Of a stretch of 36,959 bases of DNA, positions 17,779 through 24,819 are shown piece by piece. Positions within the stretch are counted from its first letter, which is position 1; every line of letters starts with the position of its first letter. The translations under genes were made by a program, and so were the position numbers. The notes beneath the pieces are model-generated. The model was not told where the DNA came from and did no database searches. It saw only the letters and a list, made by a program, of their open reading frames with translations. The DNA comes from Colwellia sp. D2M02 (lineage in GTDB: Bacteria > Pseudomonadota > Gammaproteobacteria > Enterobacterales > Alteromonadaceae): positions 1-36,959 of the forward strand of contig NZ_JAHKPW010000046.1 in assembly GCF_018860755.1 (NCBI RefSeq), written 5' to 3'.

Positions 17779-18567
17779 TTGATAGTTTGGACTGTAGCGA
17801 ATCAAAAAGGTGGTGTTGGTAAAACCACAACAACTATCTCTTTAGCCGGAATACTGGCTGAGCGTGGACAGCGTGTGCTGCTTGTTGACACCGATCCTCA
17901 TGCATCGCTAAGTTATTATTTTGGTATTGAATCTGAGGATCTAGATTTAAGTGTTTATGATCTATTTATTCAAGAGTCTTCTAAAGAACAAATTTTACAG
18001 AGTTTATGCCCAACTCAGTACGATAATATTGATATTTTACCCGCCACTATGGGGCTAGCCACGCTAGATCGCTCTTTAGGTAATAAAGGAGGTATGGGCT
18101 TAGTTTTAAAAAAGGCTATGCTAACATTACAAGCCGATTATGATTATGTACTTATTGATTGTCCACCAGTTTTAGGTGTACTGATGGTTAATGCTTTAGC
18201 AGCAGCTGATAGAATTGTTGTGCCAGTGCAAACAGAGTTTTTAGCACTTAAAGGTTTAGACCGTATGATTAAAACATTAGAAATTATGCAGGGAGAGCAA
18301 GCTGAAAAATTCAAGTATACTATAGTACCTACAATGTTTGATAAACGTACTAAGGCATCAATATTAGCGTTTAAAAAACTGCAGGATCTTTATTCTAATA
18401 AAGTATGGCCAGGTGTTGTGCCTGTTGATACTAACTTAAGAAATGCAAGCTTAGCACAAAAAGTTCCGTCTGATTATGCGGCTAATTCTCGCGGAAGCAT
18501 TGCTTATAAAAGCCTTTTAAACTATTTAATTAAACAGCATGGCGAGAAAAAAGAGGTTACGTTGTAA
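17779..18567 (+). CDS. parC: ParC, ParA-type ATPase for polar chemotaxis arrays
   Basis: ParA/Soj-like ATPase of 262 residues that in Vibrio positions chemotaxis arrays at the pole; not the topoisomerase IV subunit of the same symbol. The start is TTG with AGGATG upstream. The deviant Walker A motif QKGGVGKTTTT is at about 9-19, DTDPHASLSYYFG carries the Walker A' region, and IDCPPVLGVLMVNAL is the Walker B region. It lacks a helix-turn-helix extension, so it is not a plasmid-type ParA. There is no parB partner; the next gene is parP, its functional partner. Confidence 0.92.
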   Translation: MIVWTVANQKGGVGKTTTTISLAGILAERGQRVLLVDTDPHASLSYYFGIESEDLDLSVYDLFIQESSKEQILQSLCPTQYDNIDILPATMGLATLDRSLGNKGGMGLVLKKAMLTLQADYDYVLIDCPPVLGVLMVNALAAADRIVVPVQTEFLALKGLDRMIKTLEIMQGEQAEKFKYTIVPTMFDKRTKASILAFKKLQDLYSNKVWPGVVPVDTNLRNASLAQKVPSDYAANSRGSIAYKSLLNYLIKQHGEKKEVTL

Positions 18568-19308
18568 ATGAGTAAGTCGTTAACAGCAAGTAAAAAGCTG
18601 ATGCAAAACTATCTATCTGAACTATTGACAGAGTCATCAAGTGAAGATGTTCAACAACCTATGTTGAAAAAAGCAATGTCAGCTCCTAAACCTGCCATTA
18701 AAGCTAAAGGTGATGATAATAAGTCACTAACCGAGTTATTAAAAAATATTACTCCGCCGCTAAAGGTCGAGAGTAATGAGCCGATATTAGAAAATAAAGT
18801 ACTAACAACCAGAAAAAGTGAAGCAAGTGCTATAATAGAAGAAAGTAAGTCCTATCGAGAGGGGGACTTTCAAGCAATGTTCTTTGATGTTGCTGGCTTG
18901 ATCATTGCTGTGCCATTAATTGAGCTTGGTGGAATTCACCAGGTTGGAAAAACTAATAGCTTAATGGGTAAACCTGAATGGTTTAAAGGTGTGATGTTGC
19001 ACCGAGAAGAAAAAATTAATGTTGTTGATACCGCATTATGGGTTATGCCTGAAAAATGTAATGATAAACTAAAAGATTCGCTAAACTATCAATATATTAT
19101 TATGTTAAATGATAGTAATTGGGGATTAATGGCCGAAAACCTTATTGATACTGTGGTGTTATCACAAGATGAAGTTAAATGGTTAGATACAAAAAATAAG
19201 CGACCGTGGCTTGCAGGTTTGGTAAAAGAAAAGATGTGTGCCTTACTTGATGTAAGCGCTTTAATTAAGTTACTCGATAAAGGCAGTAATATATATCAAG
19301 AAAAATAA
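18568..19308 (+). CDS. parP: ParP, CheW-like array-localisation coupling protein
   Basis: Protein of 246 residues with a polar, Ser/Lys-rich N-terminal half (1-95) and a divergent CheW-like domain (about 96-240; FDVAGLIIAVPLIELGGIHQV). In Vibrio, ParP links ParC to CheA and protects arrays from dissociating from the pole. The ATG directly follows the parC stop with no gap, preceded by AAGAGG. The call rests on the weak CheW similarity plus the strict parC-parP-cheW order. Confidence 0.88.
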   Translation: MSKSLTASKKLMQNYLSELLTESSSEDVQQPMLKKAMSAPKPAIKAKGDDNKSLTELLKNITPPLKVESNEPILENKVLTTRKSEASAIIEESKSYREGDFQAMFFDVAGLIIAVPLIELGGIHQVGKTNSLMGKPEWFKGVMLHREEKINVVDTALWVMPEKCNDKLKDSLNYQYIIMLNDSNWGLMAENLIDTVVLSQDEVKWLDTKNKRPWLAGLVKEKMCALLDVSALIKLLDKGSNIYQEK

Positions 19309-19377
19309 TTTGTATGCAGCTACTCTGTAAATAAGCTAATACAAACGGTTATTTAAATAAATTAAGAGGCAAGTGGT

Positions 19378-19872
19378 ATGGCAGACGAAAGACGTAGTTC
19401 TAATGAAAAAAATGATGTTAACGATGAAGTGTTGCAATGGGTAACTTTTAAGTTAGAAAGTGAAACCTACGGCATTAATGTTATGCAAGTACAAGAAGTA
19501 TTACGTTATAGCGAAATAGCCCCCGTTCCAGGCGCCCCTTTATACGTTTTAGGTATAATTAACCTTCGCGGTAATGTTGTGACCGTTATTGATACTCGTG
19601 CCCGATTTGGGTTGGAGCCATGTGATGTCACTGATAATACTCGTGTTGTTGTAATCGAATCTGAAAAGCAAGTTATTGGTATTTTAGTAGATAGTGTTGC
19701 CGAAGTTGTTTACTTAAAAGCATCTGAAATAGATATTGCTCCTAATGTTGGTAATGAAGAAAGTGCTCAATTTATTCAAGGAGTTTCTAACCGCGAAGGA
19801 GAGCTACTCATTTTAGTTGATCTTGATAAATTACTTTCTGATGATGAATGGGATGAATTAAAACAATTCTAG
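19378..19872 (+). CDS. cheW: CheW, chemotaxis coupling protein
   Basis: Scaffold linking chemoreceptors to CheA. The 164-residue protein has a polar N-terminal extension (1-18) and a canonical CheW domain starting WVTFKLESETYGINVMQVQE. It includes the conserved VLGIINLRGNVVTVIDTR and ILVDSVAEVV segments. AAGAGG serves as ribosome binding site. It is the last chemotaxis-array gene and is followed by a strong terminator hairpin, so the following fipA probably depends on read-through or its own promoter. Confidence 0.97.
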   Translation: MADERRSSNEKNDVNDEVLQWVTFKLESETYGINVMQVQEVLRYSEIAPVPGAPLYVLGIINLRGNVVTVIDTRARFGLEPCDVTDNTRVVVIESEKQVIGILVDSVAEVVYLKASEIDIAPNVGNEESAQFIQGVSNREGELLILVDLDKLLSDDEWDELKQF

Positions 19873-19881
19873 TCATTTTCG

Positions 19882-19919
19882 AACCAGCTAAGCATACTTC
19901 TGCTTAGCTGGTTTTATTT
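19882..19919 (+). terminator. Rho-independent terminator after cheW
   Basis: AACCAGCTAAGCA (19882-19894) pairs perfectly with TGCTTAGCTGGTT (19901-19913) across the six-base loop TACTTC. The stem is followed by TTATTT. It begins 10 bases after the cheW stop and is the first clear intrinsic terminator in the flagellar supercluster. Confidence 0.9.
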
Positions 19920-19941
19920 AAGTTTACGGTGAAGTGTTCTA

Positions 19942-20409
19942 ATGTCGTTGTTTACCCCCCCTATCATTTCTATATTTACCTTATTATTTGTCGCTATTGG
20001 TAGCCTTTTTTTGGTTTTTTTCCTTTATAAGTTTAATCAAAAATTAAATGAGTTAACGCATAAAAGGCAAACAGATGAACTTATAATACAAGAGTTACAA
20101 ACGATTAATGAAGAACTTAAAAAACAGCAGTTAACCTTTCAAAAGTCAGCTAATGCTCAATTACTAGAAAGCTCTCAGGTAATGAAGCAACTAGAGCATC
20201 GAATTAAGTCACAGCAAGCGATATCTAATAACTTACAGCAACTCATTGAAAATATACAAGATAACCAAGAACAAGATAAGCTGTATAGCCGAGCGTTTAA
20301 GTTGGCGGAGAAAGGAGCAGATATTGATGAAATCGTTAAGGAGTGCGAGTTACCAATAGCTGAAGCTGAAATGTTGTTATCTGTACATAGGCAGCGCACC
20401 ATCACTTAA
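19942..20409 (+). CDS. fipA: FipA-type DUF2802 protein, FlhF polar recruiter
   Basis: A 155-residue inner-membrane protein with one N-terminal membrane segment (about 8-29). A long helical, Gln-rich coiled-coil region (about 33-115) follows, then a C-terminal DUF2802 element (AFKLAEKGADIDEIVKECEL, then PIAEAEMLLSVHR). DUF2802 proteins at this position were described as FipA, which helps bring FlhF to the pole in Vibrio, Pseudomonas and Shewanella. The assignment is by architecture, length and position at the end of the che/par block. It sits behind the cheW terminator. Confidence 0.82.
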   Translation: MSLFTPPIISIFTLLFVAIGSLFLVFFLYKFNQKLNELTHKRQTDELIIQELQTINEELKKQQLTFQKSANAQLLESSQVMKQLEHRIKSQQAISNNLQQLIENIQDNQEQDKLYSRAFKLAEKGADIDEIVKECELPIAEAEMLLSVHRQRTIT

Positions 20410-20432
20410 GCTCGATGTTTTATTCGAGAATG

Positions 20433-20455
20433 CTCCTCTCAATAGAGGTTTTCTA
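20433..20455 (+). terminator. Weak terminator-like hairpin after fipA
   Basis: CCTCT (20435-20439) and AGAGG (20444-20448) form a five-base stem with a CAAT loop followed by TTTTCT. A second small hairpin, CTCGA/TCGAG, lies at 20411-20428. Together they may end fipA transcription, but the stems are short. Confidence 0.4.
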
Positions 20456-20534
20456 AAAAAGGAGGTTATGTTTACTCCAATACATGCTAAAGTATCTCGG
20501 TTTTTTTAGCTGAAATGGCAAGGATTCAAGCCTC

Positions 20535-21329
20535 GTGAAAGTCGTTCAAACTTCCTTTTATAAATACTTATTTTTCATAACGTTCCTGTTTTTATCAGGT
20601 TGTTCAAGCACGCCTCAAGAAAGTGAAGTTGAGGAATACTCAGCCAACACTAGTTTTATTAATGACTCAAGAGATCCCTTAGAAGTCATTAACAGACCTT
20701 TATGGACATTTACTTGGGATTATCTAGATAAATATCTTGCTAAACCAGCTAGTGATGTTTATACAACTTACACACCGCCATTTTTACGTACTGGTTTATA
20801 CAATATGGCATTAAATTTAAATGAACCAGCAAGCATCATTAATAACTTATTACAGCTTAAAATAACAGATGCGGCAAAAAGTACAGGACGATTTGTACTA
20901 AACTCCACTATTGGTTTACTCGGTTTTTATGATCCTGCGAGTGACTTTGAATGGTCAGGAGAGCAAGAAGAGTTTGGCGAGGTCTTAGGCACTTATGGTG
21001 TCGGAGACGGCCCTTATTTAGTTATTCCAGGTTTCGGGCCAAGCTCTGTCAGGGAAGAGGTTGGAGATTATGTCGACGGTCTGTATTGGCCGTTGGCGAT
21101 TATTGATTTTTGGCCTAATGTAGTGCGTCTAAGTATTATTGGGCTTGAAAAACGAGCCGCGATAAGAGATCAAGAGCAATTAATCATCGAGTCTGAAGAC
21201 CCTTATGAGTTTGTTAAAAACGCTTACTTTCAAAATATGCGCTATAGACTTTATGATGGCAATCCACCTGTGATTATTGATGAAGCTCAAGAAGCTGAAA
21301 TTGATGCATTACTTGAAGAATTTGAGTAA
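20535..21329 (+). CDS. mlaA: MlaA (VacJ), outer-membrane phospholipid-retrieval lipoprotein
   Basis: Outer-membrane component of the Mla system, which removes mislocated phospholipids from the outer leaflet. The 264-residue product starts at GTG (AAGGA at 20520-20524, ten bases upstream). It has a lipoprotein signal with lipobox LSGC and acylated C23. The MlaA domain (about 47-250) contains DPLEVINRPLWTFTWDYLD, NLNEPASIINNLLQ and GPYLVIPGFGPSS. No other mla genes are nearby. The tail (about 245-264) is acidic. Confidence 0.95.
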   Translation: MKVVQTSFYKYLFFITFLFLSGCSSTPQESEVEEYSANTSFINDSRDPLEVINRPLWTFTWDYLDKYLAKPASDVYTTYTPPFLRTGLYNMALNLNEPASIINNLLQLKITDAAKSTGRFVLNSTIGLLGFYDPASDFEWSGEQEEFGEVLGTYGVGDGPYLVIPGFGPSSVREEVGDYVDGLYWPLAIIDFWPNVVRLSIIGLEKRAAIRDQEQLIIESEDPYEFVKNAYFQNMRYRLYDGNPPVIIDEAQEAEIDALLEEFE

Positions 21330-21388
21330 TTCATTACATAAGATTTATCGTTAAATAGAATAAACGTATACCTAAGTCACTCGTAATT

Positions 21389-21397
21389 TGCTAGAAT
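21389..21397 (+). promoter_or_regulatory. Possible extended -10 promoter for ribH
   Basis: TGCTAGAAT (TG at 21389-21390, hexamer TAGAAT at 21392-21397) fits an extended -10 sigma-70 element. Transcription would start near 21404, about 36 bases before the ribH ATG. The -35 region (TACCTA near 21369) is poor, which is tolerated in extended -10 promoters. Prediction by eye only. Confidence 0.4.
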
Positions 21398-21439
21398 TGC
21401 GAAAATTTTTTAGAACCTGTTTTATTGGAAATAATTTAA

Positions 21440-21904
21440 ATGAATATTATTGAAGGCTCTTTTGAAGCAAAAGGCAAGAAATTTGCTATTGTTGTATCAC
21501 GTTTTAATCACTTTATTGTTGATAGTTTATTAGAAGGTGCTATTGACGCACTTAAACGTAGCGGTAATGTACAAGACAGCGACATTACTGTAATTCGTGT
21601 TCCAGGTGCGTATGAGTTACCACTTGTTGCCAAAAAAGCAGCTAAAACAGGTAAATTTGACGCCATTATTGCTATTGGTGCTGTTATTCGTGGCGGCACT
21701 CCGCACTTTGATTTTGTTGCTGGTGAGTCTAATAAAGGCTTAGCGCAAGTTTGTTTAGACTCAGAAATTCCAGTGTCATTTGGTGTTATCACCACCGACT
21801 CTATTGAACAAGCAATAGAACGCGCTGGTACTAAAGCTGGTAATAAAGGTGCAGAAGCAGCTTTAGGTGCGTTAGAAATGGTTAATGTTTTAGCTCAGCT
21901 ATAA
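21440..21904 (+). CDS. ribH: RibH, 6,7-dimethyl-8-ribityllumazine synthase
   Basis: Catalyses the penultimate step of riboflavin synthesis, condensing the ribitylamino-pyrimidine with dihydroxybutanone phosphate. The 154-residue protein shows [34 protein letters not shown] and the active-site [18 protein letters not shown] with the conserved histidine. It forms the usual ribH-nusB pair. The genes ribD, ribE and ribBA, which often precede it in related bacteria, are absent here; mlaA takes their place. Confidence 0.97.
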   Translation: MNIIEGSFEAKGKKFAIVVSRFNHFIVDSLLEGAIDALKRSGNVQDSDITVIRVPGAYELPLVAKKAAKTGKFDAIIAIGAVIRGGTPHFDFVAGESNKGLAQVCLDSEIPVSFGVITTDSIEQAIERAGTKAGNKGAEAALGALEMVNVLAQL

Positions 21905-21931
21905 GCGTACAACATCATTATTAAGTCAATG

Positions 21932-21953
21932 TAGGGTGTATTTAATACGCCCT
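21932..21953 (+). terminator. Hairpin between ribH and nusB
   Basis: TAGGGTGTAT (21932-21941) pairs with ATACGCCCTA (21944-21953) across a two-base gap, with one G-T pair; the inner pairs would open to form the loop. It is followed by ATTAATTTA, a poor T-run. It is probably a partial terminator or attenuator separating ribH from nusB. Confidence 0.45.
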
Positions 21954-21971
21954 AATTAATTTATATGACGC

Positions 21972-21977
21972 TATAAT
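21972..21977 (+). promoter_or_regulatory. Possible -10 element before nusB
   Basis: A perfect TATAAT sits 43 bases before the nusB GTG and just after the ribH-nusB hairpin. No good -35 hexamer is visible at 16-18 bases upstream, so this could be chance in AT-rich DNA. Confidence 0.3.
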
Positions 21978-22019
21978 TTATAGAGTTATTAGCATCATTA
22001 TTAAAAGTGGAAATATATT

Positions 22020-22436
22020 GTGAAACCTTCACCAAGAAGAAAAGCCCGTGAACTTGCCGTACAAGCCGTTTATTCATGGCAACTTAGCCAAAATTCAGTA
22101 ACAGATGTTGAAGTGAACTTTATTAGTGAAAATAGCAAACGTCGTTTTGATATTGAATATTTCCAACAATTGCTTCGTGGTGTAACTCAAAATATTGCAG
22201 TGATTGATGAGGTTATTTCGCCTTTTGTTGACCGCCCATTAGACGAAGTTGACCATGTTGAAAAGGCAATTATACGTGTTGCTGTATACGAGTTAAAATA
22301 TTGTGTTGATGTTCCATATCGTGTCGTGATTAATGAAGCTATCGAATTAGCTAAATCATTTGCGGCAGATGATAGCCATAAATTTGTCAATGGTGTTTTA
22401 GATAAGACAGTAAAGATTGTTCGCCCTCAAGAATAA
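22020..22436 (+). CDS. nusB: NusB, transcription antitermination factor
   Basis: RNA-binding protein that, with NusE (ribosomal protein S10), prevents premature termination in rRNA operons. The 138-residue all-helical protein starts at GTG and opens with [19 protein letters not shown]. It contains [22 protein letters not shown] and ends in [17 protein letters not shown], all typical. It lies between ribH and thiL in the conserved gammaproteobacterial order. Confidence 0.97.
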   Translation: MKPSPRRKARELAVQAVYSWQLSQNSVTDVEVNFISENSKRRFDIEYFQQLLRGVTQNIAVIDEVISPFVDRPLDEVDHVEKAIIRVAVYELKYCVDVPYRVVINEAIELAKSFAADDSHKFVNGVLDKTVKIVRPQE

Positions 22437-22459
22437 TTATTACGAAGCTGATAAATATT

Positions 22460-23419
22460 ATGAAAGAGTTTGATCTTATAAAACAATTTTTTACCAATCA
22501 AACAGTCAAACACAAAGAAGTTAAACTGGGAATTGGTGATGATTGCGCTGTGATTGCGCCTATCGAAAAGCAAAATATTGTTATTACTACCGATACTTTA
22601 GTAGCGGGAGTTCACTTTCCTTTGAATACTTCACCAAGAGCTATAGGTCATAAAGCTGTTGCGGTTAACCTTTCTGATATTGCAGCGATGGGGGCAACGC
22701 CTAGCTGGATTTCATTAGCATTAACAGTACCAAGTGTTGATGAGGGTTGGTTAAGTGAATTTGGAGCAGGTTTTTTTGAATTGTGCGAGTTTTACAATGT
22801 TCAGTTGATTGGCGGCGATACAACACAAGGCCCATTAAGTATTACCATTACTGCGCATGGACTAACTCCAAAAGATAGTTATTTGACTCGCTCAGGAGCT
22901 TCAGCAGGTGATTGGTTGTATGTTACTGGTGAGTTAGGTGATGCTGCACTTGCTCTACAACATATTAAGGGCGAAGTTGAATTAGAAGATAGCCTTTTTT
23001 CGACGATAAGAACTAAGCTCGACTTTCCTAAGCCCCGTGTACTTGCTGGTCAAGTTATTAGAGAGTACGCTTCATCAGCGATTGATATCTCTGATGGTCT
23101 TAGCGTAGATTTAGGCCATATTTGTCAAGCATCAAATGTTGGCGCTAATATTGTATTGGATGCATTACCTTTATCTGCCGTTTTGCGCGAAAGTTTATTG
23201 GCCGAAGATGCTGTGAAATTAGCATTGTCTGGCGGTGATGATTATGAGCTACTTTTTACTGTATCTGAAGATAATAAAGTTGGTTTAGAGACTGCATTAT
23301 CTCATGCAGGAACACCAGTCACCTGCATTGGGCAGATTAATGCGTCCCAGACCATTTCAACCACATTAAACAATAAAGCAATATCAGTTAATATGGCTGG
23401 TTTCGAACACTTTTCGTGA
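22460..23419 (+). CDS. thiL: ThiL, thiamine-monophosphate kinase
   Basis: Phosphorylates thiamine monophosphate to the active cofactor thiamine diphosphate. The 319-residue protein begins with the family N-terminus KEFDLIKQFF. It has LGIGDDCAVIAP (ATP/metal site), TDTLVAGVHFPL, AVNLSDIAAMGATPSW and the later SAIDISDGLSVDLGHI and LSGGDDYELLFTV motifs. It starts 23 bases after nusB and is followed by pgpA, a standard arrangement. Confidence 0.97.
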   Translation: MKEFDLIKQFFTNQTVKHKEVKLGIGDDCAVIAPIEKQNIVITTDTLVAGVHFPLNTSPRAIGHKAVAVNLSDIAAMGATPSWISLALTVPSVDEGWLSEFGAGFFELCEFYNVQLIGGDTTQGPLSITITAHGLTPKDSYLTRSGASAGDWLYVTGELGDAALALQHIKGEVELEDSLFSTIRTKLDFPKPRVLAGQVIREYASSAIDISDGLSVDLGHICQASNVGANIVLDALPLSAVLRESLLAEDAVKLALSGGDDYELLFTVSEDNKVGLETALSHAGTPVTCIGQINASQTISTTLNNKAISVNMAGFEHFS

Positions 23420-23452
23420 TCATTATTACACCTGTTATTAACTGAGATAATC

Positions 23453-23938
23453 ATGTCTTCATCAAAAAAACCTGAAAATAAACCAGTCGAATTTAATTTA
23501 AAAAATCCTGTTCATTTTTTGGCATTAGGTTTAGGTAGTGGCTTATTACCTAAAGCCCCAGGTACTTATGGTACCTTGGCTGCTATCCCATTATTTTTAT
23601 TAATGTCTGAGCTTAGTACCATGTATTACGCCTTAGTGGTTTTACTGAGCTGTATTATTGGGATTTACCTTTGTGGAAGAACCGCAGAAGATGTTGGTGT
23701 TCATGATCATGGTGCGATTGTTTGGGATGAGTTTGCTGGTTTTTTTATCACTATGTTTATGATACCGGTCAGTTGGCAGAGTGTTCTAGTTGGCTTTATG
23801 CTATTTAGGCTTTTTGATATTATTAAACCTTGGCCTATTTCTGTAGCTGATAAAAAGCTTTCTGGTGGCTTTGGTATTATGTTTGATGATATTTTAGCCG
23901 GATTTTTCGCTTTAGCGATAATGCACATTATTTTTTAA
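23453..23938 (+). CDS. pgpA: PgpA, phosphatidylglycerophosphatase A
   Basis: Membrane enzyme that dephosphorylates phosphatidylglycerophosphate to phosphatidylglycerol. Length is 161 residues. The conserved GLGSGLLPKAPGTYGTLAA motif lies at about 27-45, followed by three or four hydrophobic segments. DHGAIVWDEFAGFF supplies metal-binding acidic residues, and FRLFDIIKPWPI completes the signature. It ends the ribH-nusB-thiL-pgpA run. Confidence 0.96.
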   Translation: MSSSKKPENKPVEFNLKNPVHFLALGLGSGLLPKAPGTYGTLAAIPLFLLMSELSTMYYALVVLLSCIIGIYLCGRTAEDVGVHDHGAIVWDEFAGFFITMFMIPVSWQSVLVGFMLFRLFDIIKPWPISVADKKLSGGFGIMFDDILAGFFALAIMHIIF

Positions 23939-24305
23939 AGCATGGAGCTCTAAGAGCAGATATTTACTAGGGAGACTTGAGTGGTAATTAATTACTCTTA
24001 ATTTAGTGTAACTAGCTAATTCACATCAACGTTATTTTAGTGTCCTTCTTTCTTGCTCGTCTTATTATATAAATTTTATTAACAACGACTTGCATGACAT
24101 AACTTTTTCTTACGTGATTGTCATAGTATTTTCTTTCTTTATACGCTACTTTAAAGTTAGGTCATTAATCATTTTCGTATACAAAAGCATAATATTTTTA
24201 ATTAGCCCTTGTTTAATGATTTCTTGCCCTCAGGTTTATTAGTAAGACGGTATATAATTACCGTTTGCTAACTCGTCGTAAAGTAACAGTAAAAAAGGAA
24301 TACCT
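23939..24305 (+). other. Intergenic region between pgpA and the hibernation factor gene
   Basis: This stretch of 367 AT-rich bases has no credible gene in any frame and no clear terminator for pgpA. Near its right end it holds a palindrome-embedded TATAAT (described separately) and the ribosome binding site AAGGAA at 24295-24300. A 12-base palindrome GTAATTAATTAC lies near 23984. The rest shows nothing I can assign. Confidence 0.6.
24247..24264 (+). promoter_or_regulatory. TATAAT within a perfect inverted repeat upstream of the hibernation factor
   Basis: ACGGTA (24247-24252) and TACCGT (24259-24264) flank a perfect -10 hexamer TATAAT (24253-24258). The site is 42 bases before the start codon. 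The layout suggests a promoter whose -10 element is covered by a dimeric repressor. A hairpin-only role is also possible. No matching -35 was found at ideal spacing. Confidence 0.45.
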
Positions 24306-24662
24306 ATGAAAATAAATCTTTCTGGTCATCATGTTGAAGTTACTGATTCAATTAAAACGCATATAGAAGAAAAACTATCAAAAATAGCGAGCCATTTTCC
24401 AACCTTAATTGCCCTCGACGTTATTCTTTCGAAAGTACATAACCAATATCAGGTTGAAATTACAACAAATTACGAAGGTGGCAGAATATCAACTACAGGT
24501 ATTGATGATGTTATGTTTCCAGCCATTGCTAGTGCAAGTAAAAAGCTAGATGCAGCACTTAAACACCGTAAAGGTCAGCTTAAAGCTAACTTACATAGTA
24601 AACCAGAAGCAACTACCCCTGAAATTGCCCATGAAAAAGTACAAGGAATGAACTTAGCGTAA
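24306..24662 (+). CDS. raiA: Ribosome hibernation factor, HPF/RaiA (YfiA) family
   Basis: Binds the decoding region of idle 30S subunits and blocks translation during starvation or cold. The 118-residue protein has the family fold beginning MKINLSGHHVEVTDSIKTHI, then ALDVILSKVHNQYQVEIT and DDVMFPAIASASKKLDAALK with the basic helix KHRKGQLK. The short polar tail (about 98-118) and the ILSK motif favour RaiA/YfiA over short HPF, but the distinction is not firm. It is a lone gene, not next to rpoN or ptsN. AAGGAA lies five bases before the ATG, and a terminator follows. Confidence 0.9.
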   Translation: MKINLSGHHVEVTDSIKTHIEEKLSKIASHFPTLIALDVILSKVHNQYQVEITTNYEGGRISTTGIDDVMFPAIASASKKLDAALKHRKGQLKANLHSKPEATTPEIAHEKVQGMNLA

Positions 24663-24688
24663 TTTACCCTGTTAATTAATGCTACTAT

Positions 24689-24721
24689 AAAGAGTTAAAG
24701 ATTCGTCTTTAGCTCTTTTTT
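24689..24721 (+). terminator. Rho-independent terminator after the hibernation factor gene
   Basis: AAAGAGTTAAAGA (24689-24701) pairs with TCTTTAGCTCTTT (24706-24718) around a TTCG loop, with a single T-G pair, and runs into a T-tract to 24721. It begins 27 bases after the stop codon. Confidence 0.9.
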
Positions 24722-24819
24722 ACGTTTAGAGTACAAATAATTACTGCATTAATAATCGGCTATGCAATAATCTAATACACATAAAAAAACTTAGCATTTT
24801 TCTTATAAGGAACCAATTA

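Noticed and set aside
17779..19308. Chromosome or plasmid partition locus (parA without parB)
   Set aside because: The ParA-like gene sits between motD and a CheW-like gene, and its sequence matches the chemotaxis-array ParC group. No parS-like sites or parB are seen.
23939..24305. tRNA or small RNA gene in the pgpA-raiA gap
   Set aside because: No cloverleaf, CCA end or conserved T-arm motif, and no terminator-bounded transcript is visible.
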